NCBI RefSeq assembly: GCF_021083185.1
Contig: NZ_JAIGQB010000001.1
Location: 1 to 64,000 of the forward strand
Source of the DNA: Nocardioides furvisabuli
Lineage (GTDB): Bacteria > Actinomycetota > Actinomycetes > Propionibacteriales > Nocardioidaceae
Length of the DNA: 64,000 nucleotides
Direction of reading: 5' to 3'
Shown here: positions 46,138 to 54,648 of the stretch, in pieces
Position numbering within the stretch: position 1 is the stretch's first letter
How the letters are laid out: each line of letters opens with the position of its first letter
Notes under the pieces: generated by a model
Told to the model about the DNA's origin: nothing
The model's database searches: none
The model's input: the letters and a program-made list of their open reading frames with translations, nothing else
Made by a program: the position numbers and the translations under genes

Positions 46138-47066
46138 TGGGCGAAAGGGCAGGCATCAAGGTCGCTACCAGTCCCTGGGGCCCCGATGACCAACTCGGTG
46201 CTCTCAACCACCTGAGCCCTGAGGGCTCCGCGTCAATCCTGGCGCGCGTCGACGGTTCCAAGAGCTACGACCTCAGCATTGACTACTTCGTTGGAATGCC
46301 CAGCTTCCAGGCGGCAGGCGACCCGAGCTACCAGCTCTTCATGAGCCACACACCCAGCGGTACCGTCGTCGACAACATGAACGGGGTGGGGGAGACCGGC
46401 AATCGGCACGTCTGCTACTCCGGCGACGTCGTCTTCATGTACACCCATACAGGGACGCACATCGACTCCCTGAGTCACTTCGGAGTCGACGGACATATCT
46501 ACAACGGGTTCTCGGTCGAGGACAATCTTGGAAGCCGCGGCTGGACCAAGGGCGGGGCCGAGGTCATCCCGCCTATCATCACCCGTGGCGTCCTTCTCGA
46601 CGTAGCCAAGAGCCACCAGGTCGAGTGTCTGCCCGATTCATACGCGATCACCATCGAGGACTGTCAAAAGGTCCTAGACAATGTGGGCATCACCCTGCAG
46701 GCCGGTGACGTCGCGATGGTCCGGACGGGACGCATGGGTTTTTGGCCCGACGGTTCAAGGGTCCTGGGCAATCCTCCCGGGCTCAGCCTGGAAGCGGCCA
46801 AGTGGCTTACCGCTCAGGGCATCTCGGCCATCGCTGCCGACCAGGAGTGCGTCGAAGTCGGGCCGTCCCAGCACGAGGACAACTGGCTGCCTGGGCACTG
46901 TCACTTCCTTGCCGAGGCCGGAGTTCCGATGATCGAACTGGTCAACTTGGAGGACCTGTCGCGGGACGACGTCAACGAGTTCTGTCTGATCGCCGCCCCC
47001 ATCCGTTTGCGCGGCGCGAGCGGCGCACCGCTTCGCCCCATCGCGCTGCCGCTGCGCGCCAGTTAA
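46137..47066 (+). CDS. cyclase-family metal-dependent hydrolase, candidate trihydroxypyridine ring opener
   Basis: 309 residues. The metal motif HTGTHIDSLSHF at about residues 102-113 (HxGTHxDxxxH) defines the PF04199 cyclase/kynurenine formamidase/isatin hydrolase family; WGPDDQLGALNHLSPE and the C-terminal CHFLAEAGVPMIELVNLEDL are also typical. Family members hydrolyse amide bonds, including the ring amide of isatin. The gene shares one base with the Dabb gene and lies 33 bases before the dihydroxypyridine hydroxylase. A role in opening the trihydroxypyridine ring to 2-oxoglutaramate is inferred. Confidence 0.85.
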   Translation: MGERAGIKVATSPWGPDDQLGALNHLSPEGSASILARVDGSKSYDLSIDYFVGMPSFQAAGDPSYQLFMSHTPSGTVVDNMNGVGETGNRHVCYSGDVVFMYTHTGTHIDSLSHFGVDGHIYNGFSVEDNLGSRGWTKGGAEVIPPIITRGVLLDVAKSHQVECLPDSYAITIEDCQKVLDNVGITLQAGDVAMVRTGRMGFWPDGSRVLGNPPGLSLEAAKWLTAQGISAIAADQECVEVGPSQHEDNWLPGHCHFLAEAGVPMIELVNLEDLSRDDVNEFCLIAAPIRLRGASGAPLRPIALPLRAS

Positions 47067-47099
47067 GCGCGACGAGAGCCACGGACAAGGAGGAACGGG

Positions 47100-48284
47100 A
47101 TGACCATGCCGAAGGTAGCTGTCGTCGGCGGATCGATCGCCGGTCTGACAGCGGCGAACGTGCTGCGTGACGCCGGTTGCGACGTCGACGTCTACGAACG
47201 CAGCGACACACTGCTGTCTGGTTTTGGCACCGGGATCGTGGTTCAACCCGAGCTCGTCCGATACCTGCTGGAGCGCACCTCGACAACACTGGAAGACATC
47301 AGCGTCCCCAGTCACGAGATGCGGTACTTCGACGCTGCTTCTGGAGAGAGCACGGGCAATGTTGAAGCCGGATGGCGCTTCACGGCCTACAACGCCGTCT
47401 ACCAGAAGCTGCTCGACTCCTTCGGGGAGCAGCGGTACCACCTGGGCAAGGAACTCGTTAGCGTGACCCCCGGGACAGACAACTCCTCAGCCGTCTTCGC
47501 CGACGGCAGCGAAGTCGTTGCCGACCTCATCGTATGTGCGGACGGCGGCGGTTCTGTCGCGAGATCCCAACTGCTCGGTAGGACCCCCGACTACGCCGGC
47601 TACGTGACGTGGCGTGGGATGGTGGACGAACGTGACGTCTCGGCCGAAACGTGGGAATTCTTCCAGGGCGCCTTCACCTACGGGCTGCTTCCTGACGGAC
47701 ACATCATCGCGTATCCCATCAGTCAGGTGTCTTCCGAAGGTGTGGTGACGGGCGAAACCCGGCTCAACTTCCAGTGGTACTGGAACGTTGAGGCCGGAGC
47801 GGCACTCGACGAACTGATGACGGCGAACGACGGCAGCAGGCGTCCCGTTTCCGTTCACTTCCCGGCGCTGCCGAAGTCCAGCCTCGAAACCTTCCACGGC
47901 CGCGCGACCACCCAGCTGGCGTCCGTCTTCCGTGACCTCATCACCGGGGCTCCCCAGCCGTTCGTCACCATCGTCGCCGACGCCGATGTCCCGCGGATGG
48001 CGTTCGACCGAGTCGTTCTCATCGGTGATGCCGCGTTCACGCCACGGCCACACGCCGCGGCCGGAGCTGCGAAGGCGGCTGCGGATGCATGGACGCTCGC
48101 CGATCGGCTCGTCGAAGCGGACGGGGACGTCCGTCAGGCGTTGACGTCGTGGGAACCCGAGCGATTGATCGTAGGGCAGGCCTACCTGGCCAAGGTGCGA
48201 GCCATGGCCGCTGTTCTGCAGCACGGGGGAGAGTTCCCCCCAGGGGCGTCCGAGTACCGATTCGGTCTCCCCCAACCCGCGTAA
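47100..48284 (+). CDS. dhph: 2,6-dihydroxypyridine 3-hydroxylase homolog (FAD monooxygenase)
   Basis: 394 residues, AAGGAGGAAC before the ATG. Class A flavin monooxygenase: GxGxxG-type VVGGSIAGLTAANVLRDAG, then VYERSDTLLSGFGTGIVVQ, and the second FAD motif VVLIGDAAFTPRPHAAAG. The segments GYVTWRGMV, FTYGLLPDGHIIAYPI, RLNFQWYWNV and LQHGGEFPPG closely track the pAO1 enzyme DHPH as I recall its sequence. It converts 2,6-dihydroxypyridine to 2,3,6-trihydroxypyridine with NADH and oxygen. Confidence 0.88.
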   Translation: MTMPKVAVVGGSIAGLTAANVLRDAGCDVDVYERSDTLLSGFGTGIVVQPELVRYLLERTSTTLEDISVPSHEMRYFDAASGESTGNVEAGWRFTAYNAVYQKLLDSFGEQRYHLGKELVSVTPGTDNSSAVFADGSEVVADLIVCADGGGSVARSQLLGRTPDYAGYVTWRGMVDERDVSAETWEFFQGAFTYGLLPDGHIIAYPISQVSSEGVVTGETRLNFQWYWNVEAGAALDELMTANDGSRRPVSVHFPALPKSSLETFHGRATTQLASVFRDLITGAPQPFVTIVADADVPRMAFDRVVLIGDAAFTPRPHAAAGAAKAAADAWTLADRLVEADGDVRQALTSWEPERLIVGQAYLAKVRAMAAVLQHGGEFPPGASEYRFGLPQPA

Positions 48285-48361
48285 TACGGGGCACGTCCCC
48301 GCCTGCCCGCGTTGCGACTGACGCAATATTGGAACGGCGCCCAGCCGAATAGGAGAAACCG

Positions 48362-49120
48362 ATGCAGTTGCTCAACGAGTTCGAAGTAGCGCTTCCGCCC
48401 AAGAAGACGTGGACCCTGCTCACAGACCTGGAGAAGGTCGCACCGTGTCTTCCCGGGGCCTCGATCACCTCGGTCGACGGCGACGACTACCACGGCCGCG
48501 CCAAGATCAAGGTTGGTCCGATCACCGCCGAGTACAAGGGCGTCGCACAGTTCAAGGAACTTGACGAGAGCGCGCACACGGCCGTTCTCCTGGCACGCGG
48601 CAAGGACGCCCGCGGGCAAGGAGATGCCACCGCAAACGTTAGGGCGACACTCCATCCGAAGGGCGGAGGTACCCGCGTCGTCGTCGAGACGGAGCTCGCG
48701 CTCACCGGCAAGGTCGCTCAGTTCGGACGAGGAGTGCTCGCCGACGTGAGCGGGGCACTCATGACCATGTTCGCGCAGCGGCTGCAAGAGATGGTGGCGG
48801 CCGAAGGCGGGTCCGACTCGATCGCGTCCTCGGACACCGTTGCATTGGCCGGCGCCCAGGCACCTTCGGAGACCGCGGCGACGCCCGCCCCGACGGCGTC
48901 CACCCAGTCGACCCAGACGTCGACCCAGACGTCCGGCGTGGCGGGCTCGCGTGGCAGCGAGCGCGATGACGAGGTGCTGGACGTCCTCGCGTTGGCCGGC
49001 GGCATGTCGTGGGCCAAGGCTCTTCCGACCGGTGGGGCGCTCGTCAGCGTCGTAGCCGCACTGATCAGTGTCTTCGCCGCGGGATACGCGTCGGCGCGGG
49101 CACGGTCCGCCAATCGTTGA
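48362..49120 (+). CDS. CoxG-type SRPBCC protein with C-terminal membrane anchor
   Basis: 252 residues, AGGAGAAACC upstream. Residues 1-145 are a CoxG-like SRPBCC domain (NEFEVALPPKKTWTLLTDLE, VAPCLPGASITSV, KVGPITAEYKG). A Ser/Thr/Gln-rich linker with repeated STQ units follows, then a hydrophobic segment (ALVSVVAALISVFAAGYASA) that probably anchors it in the membrane. In CO dehydrogenase operons CoxG helps recruit the enzyme to the membrane. Its place before the M-S-L genes suggests the same for this molybdenum hydroxylase. Confidence 0.85.
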   Translation: MQLLNEFEVALPPKKTWTLLTDLEKVAPCLPGASITSVDGDDYHGRAKIKVGPITAEYKGVAQFKELDESAHTAVLLARGKDARGQGDATANVRATLHPKGGGTRVVVETELALTGKVAQFGRGVLADVSGALMTMFAQRLQEMVAAEGGSDSIASSDTVALAGAQAPSETAATPAPTASTQSTQTSTQTSGVAGSRGSERDDEVLDVLALAGGMSWAKALPTGGALVSVVAALISVFAAGYASARARSANR

Positions 49121-49154
49121 TGTCGCAACTCACCGCTGATTGAGGGAGCATGCC

Positions 49155-50006
49155 GTGAAGCCACCGAAGTTTCGTTATGTCGCACCGAGGACGCTGGACG
49201 AGGCTGTCGAGCATCTGGCGGCTGACCCGGACGCGAAAGTGCTGTCGGGTGGTCAGAGCTTGATGCCGCTCTTGGCGATGCGACTGGCCGCGCCCTCGAT
49301 CCTGGTCGACCTACAGCATGTGCCCGGCCTCGATGGCATCGAGGACCAGGGCTCATCTGTCCTGATCGGAGCGGGCGTGACGCACCGAGAGATCGAGCGC
49401 TCAGATGTGATCGCACAGCGTCTACCGATCTTGTCGTCGGCAGTGGTCCACATTGCCCACCCGCAGATCCGGTCACGCGGCACCTTCGGCGGAAGCACTG
49501 CGCATGCCGACCCATCCGGAGAGTGGCCGACCGTCCTGCTCGCTCTTGGCGCCACCATGCACGCGGTGGGTCCTCGTGGACGGAGGACGATCGAGGCCGA
49601 CGACTTCTTCGTTGGCCCTTTCACCTCCACGCTCGACGAGGACGAGATCCTGACTCACGTCTCGGTGCCCACCACCCGCACTGCCTGGTCGTTCCAGGAA
49701 GCGGCGGTCAAGCGGGGCGACTACGGACTTGCGCTTGTCGCTGCCACCGGCATCCCTCGCGATGGACAGCTTGCCGAGGCCAGGGTCAGCGTCGGCGCGG
49801 CGGTTGGCTCGGTCCGACGCCTCACGGACGTCGAACGTCTTCTGTCTCGCGGCCCCGTGACCGACGCTCTCGCCGAGGAGGCAGCCCTGACCGCAGCTGC
49901 GTCGGTCGACCCGATCTCGGACATCCATGGGAATAGCGAGTATCGCCGGAAGCTGGTCGCCTCACTCGTAAGGCGTGCCGTGCTCGAACTCAAGAACGGA
50001 GCGTGA
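49155..50006 (+). CDS. molybdenum hydroxylase FAD subunit (CoxM/NdhM/KdhM type)
   Basis: 283 residues from GTG 49155 (GAGGGAG upstream). KVLSGGQSLMPLLAMRLA and the IRSRGTFGGSTAHADPSGEW segment are the two FAD-binding signatures of the xanthine-dehydrogenase medium subunit. It passes electrons from the 2Fe-2S subunit to the acceptor. First of a contiguous M-S-L set, as for nicotine dehydrogenase of pAO1. A second M gene begins at 63404. Confidence 0.9.
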   Translation: MKPPKFRYVAPRTLDEAVEHLAADPDAKVLSGGQSLMPLLAMRLAAPSILVDLQHVPGLDGIEDQGSSVLIGAGVTHREIERSDVIAQRLPILSSAVVHIAHPQIRSRGTFGGSTAHADPSGEWPTVLLALGATMHAVGPRGRRTIEADDFFVGPFTSTLDEDEILTHVSVPTTRTAWSFQEAAVKRGDYGLALVAATGIPRDGQLAEARVSVGAAVGSVRRLTDVERLLSRGPVTDALAEEAALTAAASVDPISDIHGNSEYRRKLVASLVRRAVLELKNGA

Positions 50007-50007
50007 C

Positions 50008-50517
50008 GTGTCCACCACCCCCGAGGAGCGCCTGGACGTCTCCATGACGATCAATGGCCGCCGCTACCGCTCAACGGTAGAAGCACGCCGAACGCTGGCG
50101 GACTTCATCCGCGAGGATGCGCAACTGCCCGGCACCAAGCTCGGCTGCGAGCACGGAGTGTGCGGCGCATGTACGGTGCTGCTCGACGACTTGCCGGCGC
50201 GATCGTGCCTCACCCTCGCCGTGCAGGCGGAGGGTCGCCAGATCCGCACCGTCGAGAGCCTCGCCGAGGGCCAGGAGCTGAACACCCTTCAGCGCGCGTT
50301 CCGTGAGCAGCACGGACTCCAGTGCGGCTTCTGCACGGCCGGCTTCCTCATGACGGCAACGGCGTTGCTGGAGGAGAACCCCACCCCGACACGAGACGAC
50401 ATCGTCGAGACGGTTTCGGGCTCGCTGTGTCGGTGTACCGGCTACCAGACCATCGTCTCGGCGATCGAACAGGCGGCGGCCGAGGGTCAGAACGTCACGA
50501 ACGGAGGCGACCAGTGA
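50008..50517 (+). CDS. molybdenum hydroxylase 2Fe-2S subunit (CoxS type)
   Basis: 169 residues from GTG 50008, two bases after the M-subunit stop. Plant-ferredoxin-type cluster LGCEHGVCGACTVLLDD with the fourth Cys in RSCLT, and the second cluster GLQCGFCTAGFLM with SLCRCTGYQTI. Both 2Fe-2S clusters are complete. The stop overlaps the L-subunit start as GTGA. Confidence 0.92.
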   Translation: MSTTPEERLDVSMTINGRRYRSTVEARRTLADFIREDAQLPGTKLGCEHGVCGACTVLLDDLPARSCLTLAVQAEGRQIRTVESLAEGQELNTLQRAFREQHGLQCGFCTAGFLMTATALLEENPTPTRDDIVETVSGSLCRCTGYQTIVSAIEQAAAEGQNVTNGGDQ

Positions 50518-52919
50518 AGAAGCTCGACAAGCACCAGCACATGAGCACGCCGGCCGTGGCTGCTCGATCCGTCGGAACCCGGGTGCTGCGGTCCGAAGAC
50601 CCTCGCCTTCTCACCGGGCGTGGCGAGTTCATCGCCGACATCGACCTGCCACGCCAACTGCACGTGGCGTTCGTACGCAGTCCTGTGGCACACGCGCGCA
50701 TCACCAACATCGACTTGTCCGCGATCCGTGACGCGGATGGTGTCGCACTGGCGTGGTCCGGGAAGGACGTGGCCGCATTCTGCGAGGGCCTGGTCGGTGA
50801 GATGGCAGTCGAAGGCTGCGTCCCAACCACGATGCCGCTGCTTGCGGGCGACGAAGTGCTGTACGTCGGTGAGCCTGTCGCCGTGGTCGTCGCTGAATCG
50901 CGCTACGCGGCAGAGGATGCCTGCGAGCTGATCGACTGGGACTTCGAGGAGCTGCCTGCCGTCATCAACATGGACGCGGCGGCCGCCGGCGGGCCTGTGG
51001 CAAACCCGCAACTGCCCGACAACCTCGGACTCAACGGGGGCGCCAGCTTTGGCGATGTCTCAGCGGCATTCGACCAGGCCGCTCAAATCGTGGAGGGGCG
51101 GTTCTACACCTGCCGGGTGTCGGCGGCACCCATGGAGACTCGCGGCGTCATCGCCGACTACGAGTGGGCGTCGAAGACGCTTCGCCTGTGGTCGAACACT
51201 CAGATGCCGCATTACCTCAAGTACATGCTGACCGCCTACCTCGGTTTCCCGGAGCAGAGCGTCGAAGTCATCACTCCCGACACCGGCGGCGGGTTCGGCA
51301 TGAAAGCACACGTCTATCCCGAAGAGATGTTGCTGCCGCTCCTCGCGAGAGAAGTCGGCCGGCCCGTCAAGTGGATCGAGGACCGACGAGAGAACCTCAT
51401 CGCCGGCGCCCATGCACACGAGCAATACGTCGACATCGCCTATGCGCTCGACGCTGAGGGAAAAATCACCGGAGTCCGTACGCACGCTCTTGGTGACGGA
51501 GGCGCCTACCACATGCCCCCGTGGTCCATGGCCGTAGAGCCCTGGTGCGCCGTGGTCATGACACCCACCGGTATCTATGACGTGCCCGCTGCGGAGTACA
51601 CCTACAAGGCCGCAGCCACCAACAAGACGCCTGTCGGCGCTTACCGCGGCGTCGGCTACATGGCAGGGACATTCGCCCGCGAGTGTCTCGCCGACGATGC
51701 CGCCCGTGCGCTGGGAATGTCGCCCTTCGATTTCCGCCGACACAACGTCGTGCGTGAGTTCCCGTGGACCAATCCGCAGGGCATCGTCTACCAGGAGGGA
51801 AGCTGGCGGCAGACGATCGACGCGCTCGAGGAGATGGTCGACTACCCGGCTTTCCTGCATCGCCAGGCCCAACTGCGCGAGCAGGGCCGATACATCGGAC
51901 TTGGCCTCAGCTGCTTCGTGGAGAGCAGCGGCGAGAGTTCGGCGACCAGTCTCGAGCATGGGCTCGGCGACGTCTACCACGACACAGCGACGGTCCGTCT
52001 GAATCCCAACGGGACCGCCAACGTGACCATCGGTCTCTCCGCGCAGGGCCAGGGGCTCGCAACGACGATGGCTCAGATGGCAGCCGACACCTTGGGGATC
52101 AAGGTTGAGGACGTCAGCGTCCAGACAGCGCGGTCGACGGACCATGCCTACGGCTCGGGCACCATTGGCAGCCGTGGCGCAGTCGTCGCGGGTGGGGCCG
52201 TGGCACGAGCCGCAGATGTCGTCAGGGAAAAGGTGCGGCAGGTAGCCGCCCACATGTTGGAAGCGGCGACTGACGACATCGAGTTGGTCGACGGTCTCGC
52301 GTCGGTCAAGGGCGTGTCAGACGCATCCGTGTCCATCGCCGACGTGGCCACCGCTATCTACTTCGACCTCGACTCCTGGCCCAAGGACTTTGAGCCGAGC
52401 CTCGAGGCGACGCAGGCCTACGACCCGTCTCAGGCGATGTTCAGCAACGGGGGCCACGCGATCCTGGTCGAACTCGAAGCCGAGACCGGGTTTGTGCGTT
52501 TCGAGAAGATCTACTCCGTCGAGGACTGCGGCACAGTCATCAACCCCAACATCGTTGAGGGACAGATCCGAGGTGGGGTCTTGCAGGGCATCGGCGCATC
52601 GGTGTTCGAGGAACTCGCGTACGACGAGTCAGGTCAGATCCTCACGACCACTTTCCTCGACTATGGGCTGCCCACCATGGACGTCGCGCCGCCGTTCGAG
52701 ATTCACCATCTCGAGACGCCTTCCTCACACTCGGCTTCGGGTGTGAAGGGGATGGGTGAGTCGGGTCTGATCGCGGCTCCAGCGGCCGTCCTGAACGCTG
52801 TCAACGACGCCCTCTCCCCGTTCGGCGTGGTGCTGCGCGACCTGCCTCTGACGCCCGAGAAGGTGCTGGATGCGATGTCAGTTGCAACGACTGCCTCCGG
52901 TCCGGACGAAGGTCTGTGA
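50514..52919 (+). CDS. molybdenum hydroxylase large (molybdopterin) subunit, first set
   Basis: 801 residues from GTG 50514. It is a xanthine-dehydrogenase/CO-dehydrogenase type large subunit: TRVLRSEDPRLLTGRGEFI at the N-terminus, TGGGFGMKAHVYPEE for molybdopterin contact, AYRGVGYMAG in place of the CO-dehydrogenase active-site loop AYRCSFR, and the catalytic Glu in GVKGMGESGLIAAP. So it hydroxylates a heteroaromatic ring, not CO. The contiguous M-S-L order suggests nicotine dehydrogenase (position 6), but ketone dehydrogenase (position 2) cannot be excluded. Confidence 0.88.
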   Translation: MKKLDKHQHMSTPAVAARSVGTRVLRSEDPRLLTGRGEFIADIDLPRQLHVAFVRSPVAHARITNIDLSAIRDADGVALAWSGKDVAAFCEGLVGEMAVEGCVPTTMPLLAGDEVLYVGEPVAVVVAESRYAAEDACELIDWDFEELPAVINMDAAAAGGPVANPQLPDNLGLNGGASFGDVSAAFDQAAQIVEGRFYTCRVSAAPMETRGVIADYEWASKTLRLWSNTQMPHYLKYMLTAYLGFPEQSVEVITPDTGGGFGMKAHVYPEEMLLPLLAREVGRPVKWIEDRRENLIAGAHAHEQYVDIAYALDAEGKITGVRTHALGDGGAYHMPPWSMAVEPWCAVVMTPTGIYDVPAAEYTYKAAATNKTPVGAYRGVGYMAGTFARECLADDAARALGMSPFDFRRHNVVREFPWTNPQGIVYQEGSWRQTIDALEEMVDYPAFLHRQAQLREQGRYIGLGLSCFVESSGESSATSLEHGLGDVYHDTATVRLNPNGTANVTIGLSAQGQGLATTMAQMAADTLGIKVEDVSVQTARSTDHAYGSGTIGSRGAVVAGGAVARAADVVREKVRQVAAHMLEAATDDIELVDGLASVKGVSDASVSIADVATAIYFDLDSWPKDFEPSLEATQAYDPSQAMFSNGGHAILVELEAETGFVRFEKIYSVEDCGTVINPNIVEGQIRGGVLQGIGASVFEELAYDESGQILTTTFLDYGLPTMDVAPPFEIHHLETPSSHSASGVKGMGESGLIAAPAAVLNAVNDALSPFGVVLRDLPLTPEKVLDAMSVATTASGPDEGL

Positions 52920-53758
52920 CCGGAGTGGTTGGGACGGGCCCCCACAGGCTGCGCGTCGCCCTACTCCAGGTGGCGTACGGCGACGACGAGCCCTTGGCTG
53001 ATCGGGTCGAGCGCGTCAGCCAGTGGATTCGTGGACTCGAACGCGCAGACTTGGTGGTGCTTCCGGAGCTCTGGGCTCATGGCGGATTTGCCTCTGCAAC
53101 GTGGGAAACGACGGCCGAGCCGATCAACGGTCCCATCATCGAGCAGATGACCGCGGTCGCCCGCGATGCTGGCGTCTGGCTCCACGCCGGATCGATCATC
53201 GAAAGAGCGGCAGAGAACGGCGATCAAGGCGCCGAGGGACGCGGACTGTGGAACACCTCTGTGCTGCTCTCGCCACACGGAACCGTCCACAAGACGTATC
53301 GCAAGATCCACCGTTTCGGTTTCGGTGACGGCGAACCGCGCCTGCTGGAGGCGGGGACGGAACTCGCCGTCGCCGAGCTCGCGCACGCCGGCAGAGCCGA
53401 CCGCATCGGCCTAGCGACCTGCTACGACCTCCGGTTCCCAGAACTCTTCCGTGAGCTGGGCAACCTCGGTGTCGACGTCATCGTCCTCCCGGCGGCCTGG
53501 CCGATGCCCAGGGTCGAGCACTGGAGGCTGCTGGGGCGAGCCCGAGCTCTCGAGAATCAGACGTGGGTGCTGCAGTGCAATACCGCAGGAACTCACAGCG
53601 GTATCGAGATGGGAGGCCACTCCCAGGTCGTCTCGCCGACAGGCGAGGTCGTAGCCGAGCTGGGCGCCGACGAGGGCGTCCTGTTCGCCGATATCGATCT
53701 GAGTCTCGTCGCGTCAGTCAGGGCGAACTTCCCGGTCTTGGCCGACCGCCGGATGTGA
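52916..53758 (+). CDS. nit: carbon-nitrogen hydrolase, omega-amidase (2-oxoglutaramate) type
   Basis: 280 residues; GTG overlaps the large-subunit stop. The nitrilase triad is present: Glu in VVLPELWAHGG, Lys in YRKIHRFGF and Cys in ATCYDLRFPEL. The Nit2/omega-amidase-like signature fits hydrolysis of 2-oxoglutaramate to 2-oxoglutarate and ammonia, the last step of pyridine-ring catabolism in pAO1-type clusters. Operon position supports this. Confidence 0.85.
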   Translation: MTGVVGTGPHRLRVALLQVAYGDDEPLADRVERVSQWIRGLERADLVVLPELWAHGGFASATWETTAEPINGPIIEQMTAVARDAGVWLHAGSIIERAAENGDQGAEGRGLWNTSVLLSPHGTVHKTYRKIHRFGFGDGEPRLLEAGTELAVAELAHAGRADRIGLATCYDLRFPELFRELGNLGVDVIVLPAAWPMPRVEHWRLLGRARALENQTWVLQCNTAGTHSGIEMGGHSQVVSPTGEVVAELGADEGVLFADIDLSLVASVRANFPVLADRRM

Positions 53759-54155
53759 GCAGTCGGCGCATCTTGTCGGGTCGGTAACGTGGCGCTGGCG
53801 GCACGATGTGGGCGCGTGCGTGCCACGAGCGGCTGTGAGCCCTACTTGTTGACCTGGCGGTTCGTCCATGTTGTGGCTTCATGAGGGTCTCGTGCCGCCC
53901 GCGAAGGAACACCTGAGTCACTGACCGCCCGCAGTTCGCGCGAGCAAGGCGTCATAGCGGTCGCGGGTGGATCGGAGTCGGCAGAGCGCCGGCATGGCGT
54001 GGCCTGACTGCGCCGCTACCCGCGGCGTGCGCTGTCGTGGTGCGCGGCCACGCCGATGCGGGGCCGACTGGTGTAGCAACGATCCAGGCGCATCCCCCGT
54101 TGACCCCTCTCCTGCGATTGTCCCCAGGGCCGGTGGTTTGGTCGCCCGACGGCAG
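53759..54155. other. convergent intergenic region before a terminator
   Basis: About 400 bases between the nitrilase (plus) and the cupin (minus). No gene is supported; frames here have Arg/Ser/Pro-rich chance composition. It ends at the hairpin at 54156. Confidence 0.3.
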
Positions 54156-54186
54156 CCGCCCCGGTCACCTGTGATGACCGGGGCGG
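54156..54186. terminator. bidirectional stem-loop terminator
   Basis: CCGCCCCGGTCA (54156-54167) pairs perfectly with TGACCGGGGCGG (54175-54186) around a 7-nt loop. Placed between convergent genes, 19 bases from the cupin stop. Confidence 0.8.
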
Positions 54187-54205
54187 CGAGGATGCGCGGT
54201 GCCGT

Positions 54206-54556
54206 TCAGTCCGCGAGAACCCAGACCTCACGGAACTTCGTGTGGAAGGTCCAGGTAGAGACGTGACCGGCAGGGAGGAAGGCCTGCATGCCTGCCTTCA
54301 GGTCGACGCGCGAGCCGTTCTCGAGCTCGATGGTGACCTCGCCCTCAAGGACGTAGATGATCTCGTTGTACTCCAGCTCGTAGGTCGTCTTTGAGGGCTC
54401 ACACTCGAAGACGCCGGTCGCCCGAGCGCCGCCTTCGTAGTTCTCGAAGAGGGTGAACCCGCGACCCTCGGGATCTCCTTCATGAATAGTGACGCCGTCG
54501 GGCTGCCACGTCTCAAGCTCGACGGTCCCCGACTCGACAGCCTTGATCTCATCCAT
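54206..54556 (-). CDS. cupin protein
   Basis: 116 residues from MDEIKAVESGTVELE (TAGGA five bases before the ATG). Single cupin barrel of the DUF861/(S)-ureidoglycine aminohydrolase-like group: YELEYNEIIYVLEGEVTIEL, then DLKAGMQAFLPAGHVSTW. Only a few His are placed for metal binding, so catalysis is uncertain. It follows the 2,6-dihydroxypseudooxynicotine hydrolase gene on the same strand and is probably cotranscribed with it. Confidence 0.82.
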   Translation of the reverse strand: MDEIKAVESGTVELETWQPDGVTIHEGDPEGRGFTLFENYEGGARATGVFECEPSKTTYELEYNEIIYVLEGEVTIELENGSRVDLKAGMQAFLPAGHVSTWTFHTKFREVWVLAD

Positions 54557-54648
54557 TCTGGTCCTACCGTTCTGCAGCCTCGTGCTGCTGTGATGGGTGT
54601 GGTGTGGCCCGCGCGGCGCTGCGGTCGCGAACGCCGCGCGGAGCCGGC

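Noticed and set aside
49155-52919. CO dehydrogenase (CoxMSL) for carbon monoxide oxidation
   Set aside because: The active-site loop is AYRGVGYMAG, not AYRCSFR, so the copper-binding Cys of true CO dehydrogenase is missing. The neighbours are pyridine-pathway genes.
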